Shown here piece after piece: positions 49,907-59,005 of a stretch of 64,000 bases of DNA. This DNA is from Halobacillus sp. Marseille-P3879 (GTDB lineage: Bacteria > Bacillota > Bacilli > Bacillales > Halobacillaceae), in the NCBI RefSeq assembly GCF_900240285.1, contig NZ_OESS01000001.1, positions 744,001 to 808,000 of the forward strand, read 5' to 3'. How positions within the stretch are numbered: the stretch's first letter is position 1; every line of letters begins with the position of its first letter. A model generated the notes under the pieces. It saw only the letters and a program-made list of their open reading frames with translations. It was not told the DNA's origin and ran no database searches. A program made the position numbers and the translations under genes.

Positions 49907-50374
49907 ATGATATTAGTGAGTTCTTGTTTAGCAGGGTTAGAGGTAAGATATGACGGCAGACATAGTTTAGATCATAAGATCAGTAAACTAATAGAAGAGA
50001 ATAAGGCAATACCTGTATGCCCGGAATTACTTGGTGGATTTTCAACCCCCAGAGAACCTGCTGAAATAATAGGGGGTAGCGGGGGAGATGTATTGGATGG
50101 GAAAGCTAAAGTAGTCGAGAAGTCAGGTAGAGACGTTACGGAATTATGCATAAAAGGAGCTTACACTACTTTAAACAAAGCTAAAGATATTAATGCAACA
50201 GTAGTTGTTCTTAAGGAGAATAGTCCATCCTGTGGAAGTTCAATGATTTATAATGGTGAATTTATAGGAGAGAAAATTGCAGGAAATGGAGTTACAACTG
50301 CTTTGCTCAAAAGAAACGGTTTACGAGTAATTTCAGAAGAACGGTTTGCCGATAATTTTGATGAGATAATATAG
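49907..50374 (+). CDS. DUF523 family protein
   Basis: A 155-residue protein: ILVSSCLAGLEVRYDGRH, PVCPELLGGFSTPREPAEI and LKENSPSCGSSMIYNG hold the conserved cysteines of DUF523, a probable metal-binding family; its role is uncertain. ATG 49907 follows GAGGTG. A repeat copy starts 2 bp after the stop. Confidence 0.9.
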   Translation: MILVSSCLAGLEVRYDGRHSLDHKISKLIEENKAIPVCPELLGGFSTPREPAEIIGGSGGDVLDGKAKVVEKSGRDVTELCIKGAYTTLNKAKDINATVVVLKENSPSCGSSMIYNGEFIGEKIAGNGVTTALLKRNGLRVISEERFADNFDEII

Positions 50375-50375
50375 T

Positions 50376-50447
50376 TTATCTTCAATTAAAGGGGAGCGAT
50401 AGTTCAATAAGAGCAATTAAGTCCACGATTCTGGATTCGAGATAATT
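50376..50447 (+). repeat. Island repeat copy 7
   Basis: TTATCTTCAATTAAAGGGGA start, GCGATAGTTCAATAAGAGCA core and a right arm CTGGATTCGAGATAATT. Confidence 0.8.
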
Positions 50448-50620
50448 AATTGTTATAACATCAAGAGGACTGGTAATTTATTTCTCCATTCAAAGTAGCC
50501 AGACAGGATGAATTTTTCACCTTTAAGAAGCATTCATAAATGCTCTCGGCACAGCTGTAAGCTGGTTCCTTCCTGGATTATAATGTTACCAGCTCTAGGA
50601 CTTTTAGGAGGTAATAAGTC

Positions 50621-51130
50621 ATGAATAATAAACCTATTTCTTTTCGAGCATTTGAAACGAAAGATATTCGCGAACTCCACCGTTGGTTTAATGATCCAGT
50701 GTCCTTACAAACGGTTGGGAGAACGCCACTAACATACGAAGAAACGGTAACGCACGTTGAACAAAAAAGGCAAAATGGTGATCTTTTATTATCGATTGAG
50801 GATAAAGATTGTGAACTAGTTGGATGGATCTTCCTTCAAAATATCGAATATGGCCATGGTAGAGCTAGCTTAGGAATCCTACTTGCCCCTGAGTCTAGAG
50901 GTCAAGGAGTAGGTAAATATGCGATAGAAGAAATTCTTAATATTGGGTTTAACCAACTTCGCTTAAACAAGATCTATTTAACAACGAGAGGAAAAAATGA
51001 ACAAGCTTATGGTTTATACAAAAAAATTGGTTTTGTAAAAGAAGGGGAACTAAGGAACCACACTTATATCGATGGGAAATATTACGACACCTATTTTATG
51101 GGCCTATTAGCATCGGAGTGGAATAAGTAA
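50621..51130 (+). CDS. GNAT N-acetyltransferase
   Basis: A 169-residue acetyltransferase of the RimJ/RimL-like type: WFNDP near the start, acetyl-CoA loop GILLAPESRGQGVGKYA, then LTTRGKNEQAYGLYKKIGF. The substrate is unknown (antibiotic, polyamine or protein N-terminus). ATG follows TAGGAGGT. Confidence 0.88.
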   Translation: MNNKPISFRAFETKDIRELHRWFNDPVSLQTVGRTPLTYEETVTHVEQKRQNGDLLLSIEDKDCELVGWIFLQNIEYGHGRASLGILLAPESRGQGVGKYAIEEILNIGFNQLRLNKIYLTTRGKNEQAYGLYKKIGFVKEGELRNHTYIDGKYYDTYFMGLLASEWNK

Positions 51131-51184
51131 CATTTTCCAGTAGGGGCTAGACTTCAATATAATATTTAAGAGGGAGAGTGGCTT

Positions 51185-51405
51185 ATGGCTCGATGTGCAA
51201 GCTGTAATTTCAAGTGGTCAATATGTGATATTTAGTCATTAGGGTTTTCGAAGAGCGGAAAATCCTACCCTACTGTGGTAATTCTTAATACATTTCAGGG
51301 CAGACACAAAAGATTTTCACTCTAGGATATTGGAATATGTCTTTGATTGTATTATTGCCGTTCTTCATTACATTGAGTAATGTTCAAGAGGACTTATATA
51401 ACTAA
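51185..51405 (+). pseudogene. Zinc-ribbon membrane protein relic
   Basis: MARCASCNFKWSICDI, a TAG where Trp is expected, SLGFSKSGK, then PYCGNS in another frame and TQKIFTLGYWNMSLIVLLPFF in a third. This matches a common small Bacillus protein with CxxC...CPxCG and one helix; now a stop and two frameshifts. Confidence 0.65.
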
Positions 51406-51439
51406 AAAATACACTGAGATGAAGGAGAATCCTGTTAAT

Positions 51440-51503
51440 AACTTGGAATCGAGTCTTTCCGTAAAGGGGAGCTACTGTTTAATATATTTAATTCTGCTTA
51501 CGG
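51440..51503 (+). repeat. Island repeat copy 8
   Basis: AACTTGGAATCGAGTCTT arm and AGGGGAGCTACTGTTTAATA core, ending 20 bp before the PhzF gene start. Confidence 0.75.
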
Positions 51504-51524
51504 TAGTAAAGGAAGGTGTTTAAA

Positions 51525-52319
51525 GTGGAAGACGACTTTTATTTAATTAATGCATTTACAAAAGATCCGTTTAAGGGAAACCCCGCGGCAATTGTTTTAT
51601 TGAATGAAGAAAAGTCAGATGAATGGCTGAAATCCTACGCGCAAGAGATTAATCAACCAATAACTACCTTCGTAAAAAAGGATCAAGAAGGTTACAACCT
51701 GAGATGGTTTACACCCATAAGTGAAATTGCTTTATGTGGACATGGAACCTTGGGAGCAGCAAACGTATTATTTGAAGAATGTGTAAATAGTTCTATTATT
51801 CAATTCAATACGGAAGCAGGTACACTTTACGCAGAGCAAGTAGAAAACAAAATTAAACTAACGTTTAAGATTAAATATGCAGAATCAGTAGAGGCTGCTG
51901 ATCATTTTAAATATGTAATAAATCATCAAATTAAAAAACTAGCCTGGGCAGAAGATCGTTATATTATTGAATTGGGATCAGATACGGAGGTTAAAAGTGC
52001 TATTCCTGATTTAGAAAAAATTAAAGAATTAGATGGTACAGGTTTGGTAATAACAAGTCGAAGCTCCGAGCCATATGATTTTGTCTCAAGATATTTTGCT
52101 CCTAAGATTGGCATAAGTGAAGACTATGTCACTGGGTCTGCACATTGCGCATTAGCCTCCTACTGGAAGGATATTCTACAAAAAGATAGGTTCTTAGCAT
52201 TTCAGAATTCTTCCCGTGGTGGAGAAATTGAAATGAACGTCACAGGAGACCATGTAGAGTTAATTGGTGACTGTGTAACTTTAATTAAAGGGCATTTTCA
52301 CAAAAGAGTTAATACATAA
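51525..52319 (+). CDS. PhzF-family isomerase
   Basis: A 264-residue diaminopimelate-epimerase-fold protein. FKGNPAAIVLL near the N-terminus, CGHGTLGAANVLF and YVTGSAHCAL are PhzF signatures. The family includes phenazine and other isomerases, but most members have no known substrate. GTG 51525 follows AAAGGAAGG at 8 nt. A short repeat start (GGGGGCAATTC) follows its stop. Confidence 0.9.
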   Translation: MEDDFYLINAFTKDPFKGNPAAIVLLNEEKSDEWLKSYAQEINQPITTFVKKDQEGYNLRWFTPISEIALCGHGTLGAANVLFEECVNSSIIQFNTEAGTLYAEQVENKIKLTFKIKYAESVEAADHFKYVINHQIKKLAWAEDRYIIELGSDTEVKSAIPDLEKIKELDGTGLVITSRSSEPYDFVSRYFAPKIGISEDYVTGSAHCALASYWKDILQKDRFLAFQNSSRGGEIEMNVTGDHVELIGDCVTLIKGHFHKRVNT

Positions 52320-52412
52320 TCGGGGGCAATTCTGTATTACGAATTGATAATAAATAGAATAATCGTTAATCGAATATTTAAGCGATGTGTAGAATTAATT
52401 TGGAGGTCCTAT

Positions 52413-52847
52413 ATGCTAAAAGAGGCGACAATATCAGAAGTAAAAGAAGTTGCTCACCTTGCCTTACTGCTTTGGCCAGATCACACTTTGGAGGAATTTA
52501 TACAAGAAATAACGCATCTTATTGCTCAGCCTGAGGCAACGGTTATTTTAGCTTATCATAGCAGTGAAGCAATTGGGTTTGCACAATGCCAACTGCGCTA
52601 CGATTATGTTGAAGGGACCAGTTCAAGTCCGGTAGGATATTTAGAAGGACTTTACGTAAAAGAAGCCTTTCGTAAACAAGGCTTTGCTAAAAAATTAGTT
52701 AGTGCTTGTGAGAATTGGGCTAAGAAAAAAGGTTGTGATGAGTTTGCTAGTGATTGTGAATTAGAAAATGAAGAAAGCGTAGCAATGCATCTTAAATTGG
52801 GATTTAGTGAAGCAAATCGAATTATTTGTTTTAAAAAGCTGTTATAA
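52413..52847 (+). CDS. AAC(6')-like aminoglycoside N-acetyltransferase (GNAT)
   Basis: A 144-residue GNAT. LRYDYVEGTSSSPVGYLEGLYV, then KQGFAKKLVSACENWAKKKGC, EFASDCELEN and RIICFKKLL follow the AAC(6') family closely. It could acetylate aminoglycosides, though chromosomal relatives may have other substrates. ATG 52413 follows GGAGGT. Confidence 0.75.
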   Translation: MLKEATISEVKEVAHLALLLWPDHTLEEFIQEITHLIAQPEATVILAYHSSEAIGFAQCQLRYDYVEGTSSSPVGYLEGLYVKEAFRKQGFAKKLVSACENWAKKKGCDEFASDCELENEESVAMHLKLGFSEANRIICFKKLL

Positions 52848-53018
52848 GACGGATGTAAATTGAGGTTTCTTCAATCAACCAGCTAATTATTGTTTATTCA
52901 AGAAACGTGAGCGATTATTTAATAAGAGGTGTCGCCAATCCTTGTTGACACTTTGTCGATAAGGTCGTGAACCTTGGATTAACTCTTTTGGAATGAGCTG
53001 TGACTTCCAATTGATCAA

Positions 53019-53234
53019 TTGTTACATAAGGAAAACGTTCGTCTGTTTCTTTTTGACGGTGATGAATTCATTCTGATATTATCAGTTGGTAACGAAGACC
53101 ACGTTGAGGAAATCGCAAGAAGACTTAATAATAAAATCTATAAATATAATTCTAAAGTTTCTCTATCATTCGAAATCACCCAAATAGTTGCATCAGACTT
53201 TCCTAAAAAGTTAAATATCGACCATTATATTTAA
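53019..53234 (+). pseudogene. GGDEF-domain fragment
   Basis: VRLFLFDGDEFILILSV and EIARRLNNKI resemble the GGDEF active-site loop with the first Gly replaced by Asp and the flanks missing. No ribosome site. Probably a remnant of a diguanylate cyclase. Confidence 0.4.
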
Positions 53235-53412
53235 GATACGAGAATGTACAAGTATAAAATCCAGTATAAGGAGAAACGGCGTTATTAAACGGAACTGATT
53301 ATTCAATTATGGGGCTGATGGACCGGCCTCAGTAGTTAAAGCAGCGAAATCTATATACATTTTGTCCAAAGTCAAAAAGTGAATGCTCTAGAAATAATAC
53401 ATAATAATACTG

Positions 53413-53466
53413 AAGAAACTACCAGCAATATATAAGTCTTTTGTCTTTTGCTGGTAGTTTCTTTTT
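53413..53466. terminator. Terminator behind the amylase gene
   Basis: AAGAAACTACCAGCA/TGCTGGTAGTTTCTT perfect stem just beyond the amylase stop. Confidence 0.8.
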
Positions 53467-53473
53467 AGTATTA

Positions 53474-55039
53474 TTATTTACTTTTAACTAATACAGTCGC
53501 ATGGGCGGGAACTTTTAGAAATGATTGGACTTTCTTTGTACCTTTTTCACTTGTAAAAACCAATTTATCCTTTTTATCCACGGATAGTTCAGCAGGATCA
53601 TTTGAGATATTGTGGTAAACCTTCACAGTTTCGTCTTGATAGGTACGTGTATAAGCAATAACTTGAGATGTATCCGTTTCTAATGGTTGGAGATCTCCTT
53701 TTTCTAATGCTACGTAATTCTTGCGTTCGCGAATCAGTTCGCGGTAATGATTCAATAAAGAGTCTTTGTCTTTATCCTGTGCTTCAACAGATCTACCGTC
53801 ATTACCCGTATTATAGACAGGCTCTTCCCAACTCGTTTGCCCTTCACCATCTCCTTCATACCAACGGAAGGGTTCACGAATAAGTTCATCTGGTTTTTCC
53901 CCAGTCATTCCTATTTCTTCACCGTAGTAGATAAAAGGATTGCCTGGAAGGGTTAATAAAATAGAAGCAGCGGTTTTCGCTTGATCAACATCGCCGCTTA
54001 GCTCACTCATTACACGATTTTGGTCATGATTTGTTAAGAAAGTAGCATCAATCTTATTTGGATTATACTCCTTGTACAATTCATCTGTAGAATTGACAGC
54101 TTGAACAACCCCTTGATCTTCGCCGTTCTTTACAGAGTTTACAATCGTGTCAGCTAAATCAAAGTTAAATAAAGAATCTAAAGATTGATAGTATGGAGCA
54201 ACTACTTCTGGCTCGTCCCATACTTCACCAACTAAATAAGCATTTGGGTCAGCTTCTTTCATTGCATCTCTAAATTCATTCCACCACTCGATATTTTTCT
54301 CTGCACCTTCTTCCGTTTCACCCTCAAAAATGTGCAAAGCGGCATCTAACCGGAAACCATCTGCCCCTTGATCTAGCCAAAATCTACCGATATCTTTAAT
54401 TTCTTCTTTAACTTCTGGGGAATCAAAATTTAAATCAGGCATTCCGTGCCAAAATGTACCGTAGTAATATCCTTCTCCATTTGGGTTTTTATGCCAAACT
54501 TGTTGTCCCCACGGACCTTTTTCATCGAGATCTGTATCTTCATCTGCCCAAACATAATAATCACGATATTTACTGTCTGGATCAGCACTAGCACTTTCAA
54601 ACCAAGGATGTTCAGTGCTTGTATGATTAATCACTAAGTCCATAATCACTTTCGTATCCTGTTCATTAGCTTCTTCTGTTAGTTTTTGGAAATCTTCAAG
54701 AGTACCATAATCAGGATCTATACTATAGTAATCGGTCACATCATATTTATGGTAGCTAGGTGAGGGATTGATAGGCATTAACCACATACCATCAACTTGT
54801 AGGTCTTTCTTGTTATTAGGGTTACCATCATTTAAATAATCCAACTTCTCTGTAATCCCGTTTAAATCACCATGTCCATCTTCGTTTGAATCATAAAAAG
54901 AATTGACATAGATTTCATAAAAGACACCATCAAGACTATCTTCGGATACTTTAGGTTTTGGATCGGCTTGGACAACAGACGACAGACAGGCAGCTAGCAT
55001 AAAGGACGCAGCTGTAGCTGACCATTTCTTTCTGTCCAT
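53474..55039 (-). CDS. Secreted GH13 alpha-amylase/alpha-glucosidase
   Basis: A 521-residue exported enzyme hydrolysing alpha-1,4 or alpha-1,6 glucans. The N-terminus ([12 protein letters not shown]) may be cut by signal peptidase I or, through LAAC, become a lipoprotein. Catalytic residues are in GFRLDAA (Asp), LVGEVWDEP (Glu) and TNHDQNR (Asp); DLVINHTS and GLND-like loops precede them. It is strongly acidic, as in halophiles. It is the only long minus-strand gene inside the repeat array besides the secreted pair at 48603-49320. Confidence 0.9.
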   Translation of the reverse strand: MDRKKWSATAASFMLAACLSSVVQADPKPKVSEDSLDGVFYEIYVNSFYDSNEDGHGDLNGITEKLDYLNDGNPNNKKDLQVDGMWLMPINPSPSYHKYDVTDYYSIDPDYGTLEDFQKLTEEANEQDTKVIMDLVINHTSTEHPWFESASADPDSKYRDYYVWADEDTDLDEKGPWGQQVWHKNPNGEGYYYGTFWHGMPDLNFDSPEVKEEIKDIGRFWLDQGADGFRLDAALHIFEGETEEGAEKNIEWWNEFRDAMKEADPNAYLVGEVWDEPEVVAPYYQSLDSLFNFDLADTIVNSVKNGEDQGVVQAVNSTDELYKEYNPNKIDATFLTNHDQNRVMSELSGDVDQAKTAASILLTLPGNPFIYYGEEIGMTGEKPDELIREPFRWYEGDGEGQTSWEEPVYNTGNDGRSVEAQDKDKDSLLNHYRELIRERKNYVALEKGDLQPLETDTSQVIAYTRTYQDETVKVYHNISNDPAELSVDKKDKLVFTSEKGTKKVQSFLKVPAHATVLVKSK

Positions 55040-55063
55040 TTCTCCAACTCCTTATTAAAATAA

Positions 55064-55082
55064 TGTGCAACCGTTTGCGCAA
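55064..55082. promoter_or_regulatory. LacI-family operator before the amylase gene
   Basis: GTGCAACCGTTTGCGCA, a palindrome around CG with GCAA/TTGC arms, placed between promoter and start. Suited to a MalR-type repressor. Confidence 0.6.
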
Positions 55083-55097
55083 ACTAATTACACCGTT

Positions 55098-55126
55098 AGT
55101 ATATTATTTTTTGTAAACGATATCAA
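55098..55126 (-). promoter_or_regulatory. Amylase promoter with cre
   Basis: Minus-strand TTGATA, 17-nt spacer, TATACT. TGATATCGTTTACA overlapping the -35 matches the CcpA consensus at 12 of 14 positions. Confidence 0.7.
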
Positions 55127-55207
55127 CAATTAGTTTGAATTTTTAGATATATCGGTTGATAATACCCAGTTGAATCTCAGCTCGTAAGACTTTTAACTTA
55201 TAATATA

Positions 55208-55250
55208 ATCAAAAAACCTGATAACAGTGTAGTGTTAACAGGTTTATTGT
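55208..55250. terminator. Possible hairpin terminator
   Basis: AACCTGATAACA/TGTTAACAGGTT stem with A and T runs on each side, with no gene directly upstream. Confidence 0.5.
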
Positions 55251-55374
55251 TTTTCATTTATATTGACAAGTTCAATAAATTGCCTGCTCCCCACTGTACT
55301 AAAGCATTAAATAAGGAGTCAGCGTTTGTATCTAAATTGAAAGGGCGATTTATATTAATTCGTTCATTCAAAAT

Positions 55375-55448
55375 AACTTGAAAGCAATTCTTTCTTTATC
55401 GGGGGCAAATCTGCAACAAAAGGGTTTGCTCCTTTTATTTAGGGCCAG
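55375..55448 (+). repeat. Island repeat copy 9
   Basis: AACTTGAAAGCAATTCTT arm, core GGGGCAAA/TTTGCTCC with T4 and an AGGGCCAG tail. The core is almost identical to copies 14 and 15, 5-6.6 kb away. Confidence 0.85.
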
Positions 55449-55656
55449 ATTTGTGAAGACACTTTTTGAGATCAATCTATTGAGTGGTTGTGAAAGAACC
55501 ATTCCCTTATATACTCCTCCAACCGGGGGGAGAAGAAACCGACATCAGGAGCTGCGATTTATCCGATAGCTGTTTTGTTGAAATTAGTGGAAATTAAAAT
55601 GATATAGTTCATAATTAGATTTGAGTTGTATGAAACATGAAGGGGAGGATCTTTGA

Positions 55657-56172
55657 ATGGCACAGCTTGAATTACAATTGTATAACTATAATGAATGGGC
55701 AAACAAACAAATTTTTAACCGACTAAAAGAGCTTCCAAAAGATGTTTATCGTCAAGAAGTTCAAAGTGTATTCTCATCGATATCTAATGTATTAGCTCAT
55801 GTTTATCTATCTGATCTTGGATGGATAGAGGTTTTTTCTGGTAAAAGTATGAACTATGCATTGGAGTTGGCTTCTCAACAAAGAGAAACAGAGGCAAAAG
55901 GAATTGATGAAATGGAAGAAATGTTTTTTAAGTTATCAGAAAAATACAAGTTGTTCCTAAGTCAAAAGGGGAATTTAGATAAACCTATTGAAATTGAGAA
56001 TCCATTAGGTGGATTAATGAAAACGAATGTGTCCGAGTTAGTGACTCATGTTGTCAATCATGGAACATATCACCGTGGGAATATTACAGCTATGTTAAGA
56101 CAAATGGGTTATGTTTCTGTAGGGACAGATTATGGACTTTATTTATTTTTAAGACAAAGGGAGAATAAATAA
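55657..56172 (+). CDS. DinB-family protein
   Basis: A 171-residue four-helix-bundle protein with the metal-binding histidine triad (VLAHVYLSD; HVVNHGTYHRG). Members are bacillithiol- or metal-dependent transferases, mostly of unknown substrate. ATG follows AAGGGGAGGA. Confidence 0.88.
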   Translation: MAQLELQLYNYNEWANKQIFNRLKELPKDVYRQEVQSVFSSISNVLAHVYLSDLGWIEVFSGKSMNYALELASQQRETEAKGIDEMEEMFFKLSEKYKLFLSQKGNLDKPIEIENPLGGLMKTNVSELVTHVVNHGTYHRGNITAMLRQMGYVSVGTDYGLYLFLRQRENK

Positions 56173-56230
56173 GGATACCGTATCAAAAATTCCAAATAAT
56201 GGTTTAAACCCAACTAGAGTAGCCCATTTA

Positions 56231-56298
56231 TTCAGTAATAGGGGAGCGATAGCAAAACAGTTGCTGTCGCTTATTTTGCTAATGGAGCAGGTTAGATA
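56231..56298 (+). repeat. Island repeat copy 10
   Basis: TAGGGGAGCGATAGC start, core AGCGATAGCAA/TTGCTGTCGCT and AATGGAGCAGGTTAG tail, between DinB and YdbC. Confidence 0.85.
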
Positions 56299-56329
56299 AA
56301 GATGGCTTTGTTCATGGAGGTTTAAGTTA

Positions 56330-56977
56330 ATGATTATAAAAAGAATTTCTTGCAAAGTGAAAGAAGGTTACAAAGAAACATTTTATGAATATCAAAAGCA
56401 ATGGAACCCCCTAAGTAAAGTGAAAGGCTTTTTAGGGCAAATTGGTGGTTGGAGTATAACACAACCATTAACGGCTTGTGTTTACTCATTTTGGGAGAAT
56501 CAAACAGATTATAATATATTTATGGAAAAGGAACATGACTCAATTTTTATTGATTCTGGCCAAGAAACCACCTGTGACTCAATAGATGTGAGTGTTTTCC
56601 ATCAGAAGCTAAGGGTTCCAGGGGTGGAAGAAAACATTGGAAATATTGTTAGAATTGCTAAATATATACGAGTTGCCATGTCAAAAGTTAAAGAAGATAA
56701 GCTCATTCACTTTGTAAATATGCAAGAAGAAGTTTGGAACACAGGAATGCAGAAATCTGAAGGGATACTTGGGGGGACATGCGCATTATCTCAAAAGCAA
56801 AGCAATGAATTCCTTGTACTAACTGGATGGGAGAGTAAAAGCTATCATCAACGCTATATGGTAGAACACTTTCCTGGATTATTAAAAACAGCCAAACCTA
56901 AGAATGAGGTATTAGAACTAACAGGAGAACAATTCAAAGTTGAAGAAGCGTGGCGTGTCTGTCCAAAAGCCTATTAG
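56330..56977 (+). CDS. YdbC/DUF4937-like protein (dimeric alpha-beta barrel)
   Basis: A 215-residue protein of two similar barrel-type halves (IIKRISCKVKEGYKETF...GQIGGW; IRVAMSKVKEDKLIHFVNMQ...ILGGTC). Related to antibiotic-biosynthesis-monooxygenase folds; B. subtilis YdbC is similar. Reaction unknown. ATG follows GGAGG. Confidence 0.7.
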   Translation: MIIKRISCKVKEGYKETFYEYQKQWNPLSKVKGFLGQIGGWSITQPLTACVYSFWENQTDYNIFMEKEHDSIFIDSGQETTCDSIDVSVFHQKLRVPGVEENIGNIVRIAKYIRVAMSKVKEDKLIHFVNMQEEVWNTGMQKSEGILGGTCALSQKQSNEFLVLTGWESKSYHQRYMVEHFPGLLKTAKPKNEVLELTGEQFKVEEAWRVCPKAY

Positions 56978-57010
56978 ACTATAGGATGCATTTTTATAAT
57001 CTACTCCAAT

Positions 57011-57070
57011 ATATCTTGAAATCAAGTGTTCTTGTATAGGGGAGCTATTCTTCAATAAAGACGATAGCTT
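57011..57070 (+). repeat. Island repeat copy 11
   Basis: ATATCTTGAAATCAAGTG arm and core GAGCTAT/ATAGCTT with T6, 34 bp after the YdbC-like stop. Confidence 0.85.
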
Positions 57071-57127
57071 TTTTACACAGAGAAGGATAGTTGAAGAAGG
57101 GATTTGATATTTACGAGGGGGCTTAAA

Positions 57128-57592
57128 ATGATCTTTGAGGAAATTGATATAAAGAAACATCGAGATACAGTAGTTGAATTTCGGAAAGATTCATTTTATG
57201 TAAGTTTTGGAAATACTATGGGTTTCGGTGAAGAAGAGGAATATTTAAGCTGGTTAGATGAAAAAATCAAAGATTTTCCTGAAGGTTTTGTTTTAGCCAA
57301 AGAAGATGGTAAATATATCGGACAGCTTGAATTAACTATTCGTGAATACGAAGGCAATAAAATTGGGTATGTAAACTTGTATTATTTAACACCCGAAATG
57401 CGTGGACAGGGTAAAGGGAAAGCTTTACACCAATATGCAAAGCAATTCTTTAAAAACAATGAAGTTAGTGAGTATCATCTAAGAGTCTCTCCATCAAATA
57501 ACAACGCGATCAAGTTTTATCGTTCATTCGGAATGGATGAAGTCGGTACAGAAGTTGATGGAAAAGTAATTAGGATGAAAGGTTATTTATAA
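57128..57592 (+). CDS. GNAT N-acetyltransferase
   Basis: A 154-residue acetyltransferase. GQLELTIREYEGNKIGYVNLYYL leads to the CoA loop MRGQGKGKALHQYA and to LRVSPSNNNAIKFYRSFGM. Substrate unknown. ATG 57128 follows GAGGGGG. Confidence 0.85.
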   Translation: MIFEEIDIKKHRDTVVEFRKDSFYVSFGNTMGFGEEEEYLSWLDEKIKDFPEGFVLAKEDGKYIGQLELTIREYEGNKIGYVNLYYLTPEMRGQGKGKALHQYAKQFFKNNEVSEYHLRVSPSNNNAIKFYRSFGMDEVGTEVDGKVIRMKGYL

Positions 57593-57640
57593 GATTTCAT
57601 ATAGTTCTAAGGGATGCGTTAGTTTAGGATAAACTTCAAG

Positions 57641-57715
57641 ATATCTCGAATTCAAGTGTTAAACAAACGGGGAGCATTTCTTTTACAAGATTTGTGCTCT
57701 TTTCTTACTAAATGG
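57641..57715 (+). repeat. Island repeat copy 12
   Basis: ATATCTCGAATTCAAGTG arm (closest to consensus), TTAAACAAACGGGGAGC, core GAGCA/TGCTC and TAAATGG tail. Confidence 0.88.
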
Positions 57716-57798
57716 TTTGAACAAAAATGTAAGGATTGTGCGGAACGAAGTCTATTTGAAAGGTGAAAATTATTTTTACAAATATTTCATCCTCTAAT

Positions 57799-57852
57799 GT
57801 GCAACAATAAGGTTGCTCGTAAGTAATAATATGTGCTACACTTTGGTTGCAC
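57799..57852. promoter_or_regulatory. Candidate ArsR operator
   Basis: GTGCAAC (57799) and GTTGCAC (57846) are inverted, with a further GGTTGC at 57811, directly before the SRPBCC-ArsR pair. Confidence 0.45.
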
Positions 57853-57873
57853 TTATAAAAAGGAGGAGTAGTA

Positions 57874-58305
57874 ATGGATAATGATCAAATTAATAGAGAA
57901 ATTTTTATTAACGCTCCTATCCAAACAGTATGGGAGTTAATTAGCCAACCAGCATGGTGGGTGGGTGATGCACCTGGTCCAGACAAGGTTCAGGTAGATG
58001 GATCACGTGTGACGGCGGATACGAAGTACGGACAATTCCCAGTGTTGATTAAACAATCAGAACCGCCAAACTACCTTGCATGTAGGTGGGCAAGCTCATT
58101 TCCTGGAGAGGAGCCAAAAGGAGAAAACTCTACGGTAGTTGAGTTCAAGTTGACTTCAAAGGACGGGGGAACTTTACTCAGAGTAGTTGAGAGTGGCTTT
58201 TCACATCTTGCAGTATCCGAACAAGAGCAAAGAAAGTTCTTTAAAGGGAATGTCCATGGCTGGGAGATGCAAATGGAAGTACTGCGGAAGCGTGCTGAGA
58301 AATAA
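57874..58305 (+). CDS. SRPBCC (AHSA1-like) ligand-binding protein
   Basis: A 143-residue START/Bet v1-fold protein: EIFINAPIQTVWELISQPAWWVGDAPG at the N-terminus and a C-terminal helix GNVHGWEMQMEVLRK. It is paired with an ArsR gene starting 2 bp after its stop, a frequent pairing. Its hydrophobic cavity may bind the signal or toxic compound. ATG follows AAAGGAGGAG. Confidence 0.85.
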   Translation: MDNDQINREIFINAPIQTVWELISQPAWWVGDAPGPDKVQVDGSRVTADTKYGQFPVLIKQSEPPNYLACRWASSFPGEEPKGENSTVVEFKLTSKDGGTLLRVVESGFSHLAVSEQEQRKFFKGNVHGWEMQMEVLRKRAEK

Positions 58306-58306
58306 A

Positions 58307-58639
58307 TTGGCAACTACAGATATTAGTAATTTCGAAAATGTCTTGATCGCCTTAGCAGACCCCACACGTCGAGAGTTACTTGACGTAATCGCTTTAAGAG
58401 GACAAGTTACAGCAACAACATTAGCAACTATGGTAACTGTATCTCGTCAGGCAGTTGTTAAACATCTAACAATCTTAAAAGATGCTAGGCTTGTATCCAG
58501 TAATCGTGTTGGGCGGGAAGTAAGATATAAGGTGTGTCCACAGCAACTGTCTTCAACAGCAGAATGGATGGCAAATCTAGCTGCGGATTGGGATAGAAAG
58601 TTAGAATGGATTAAGAGCATAGCAGAAGATAATAAATGA
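58307..58639 (+). CDS. ArsR-family transcriptional regulator
   Basis: A 110-residue winged-helix regulator: ALADPTRRELLDVIALRG, VTATTLATMVTVSRQAVVKHLTIL and VGREVRYKVCP. No metal-binding cysteine pair. TTG 58307 is chosen since it lies right after the SRPBCC stop; the frame is open upstream inside that gene. It likely represses the pair at the inverted repeat 57799-57852. Confidence 0.88.
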   Translation: MATTDISNFENVLIALADPTRRELLDVIALRGQVTATTLATMVTVSRQAVVKHLTILKDARLVSSNRVGREVRYKVCPQQLSSTAEWMANLAADWDRKLEWIKSIAEDNK

Positions 58640-58775
58640 AAGTTAAATACCTTATGAAAGACAAAGTTTGATCAAGCTGTGCACTAATTCCAAAAGGATT
58701 TCCTTGAATGGGGAAACTCTTTTCTTTACAATAATTTACATCGCCTTTTATTCAAGACAAGATGGGTGAAGTAAT

Positions 58776-58819
58776 AAAAGCCTAATTTCTCGATGACATA
58801 TTGAAAAAATTAGGCTTTT
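58776..58819 (+). terminator. Terminator of the SRPBCC-ArsR pair
   Basis: AAAAGCCTAATTT/AAATTAGGCTTTT stem, about 140 bp after the ArsR stop. Confidence 0.7.
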
Positions 58820-58894
58820 TAGGATTTCTTAGCGTAGGATTTTTTCGAAATGTCGGTGAGATCCTATATAGAATTAGAAATATAATAAAAAAGA

Positions 58895-58940
58895 TTATCT
58901 TGAATTCGAGTCTTAATGCAACGTGGGCGTTTGTGAATAC
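58895..58940 (+). repeat. Island repeat copy 13
   Basis: TTATCTTGAATTCGAGTCTT arm and AACGTGGGCG core start; the rest is lost. Confidence 0.75.
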
Positions 58941-58952
58941 TTTCTATTTAAC

Positions 58953-58989
58953 AGAAAAACTGAGTTTAGAGAATAAACTCAGTTTTTCT
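58953..58989. terminator. Terminator of the iron alcohol dehydrogenase gene
   Basis: Perfect 16-bp stem AGAAAAACTGAGTTTA with its complement, 16 bp past the dehydrogenase stop on the minus strand. Confidence 0.85.
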
Positions 58990-59005
58990 TAACAGTTCTA
59001 TTGTT

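Noticed and set aside
58826..58860. Inverted partner of the Tn3 ends (CTTAGCG...)
   Set aside because: Only the first seven bases agree; the rest of the 38-bp end is absent.
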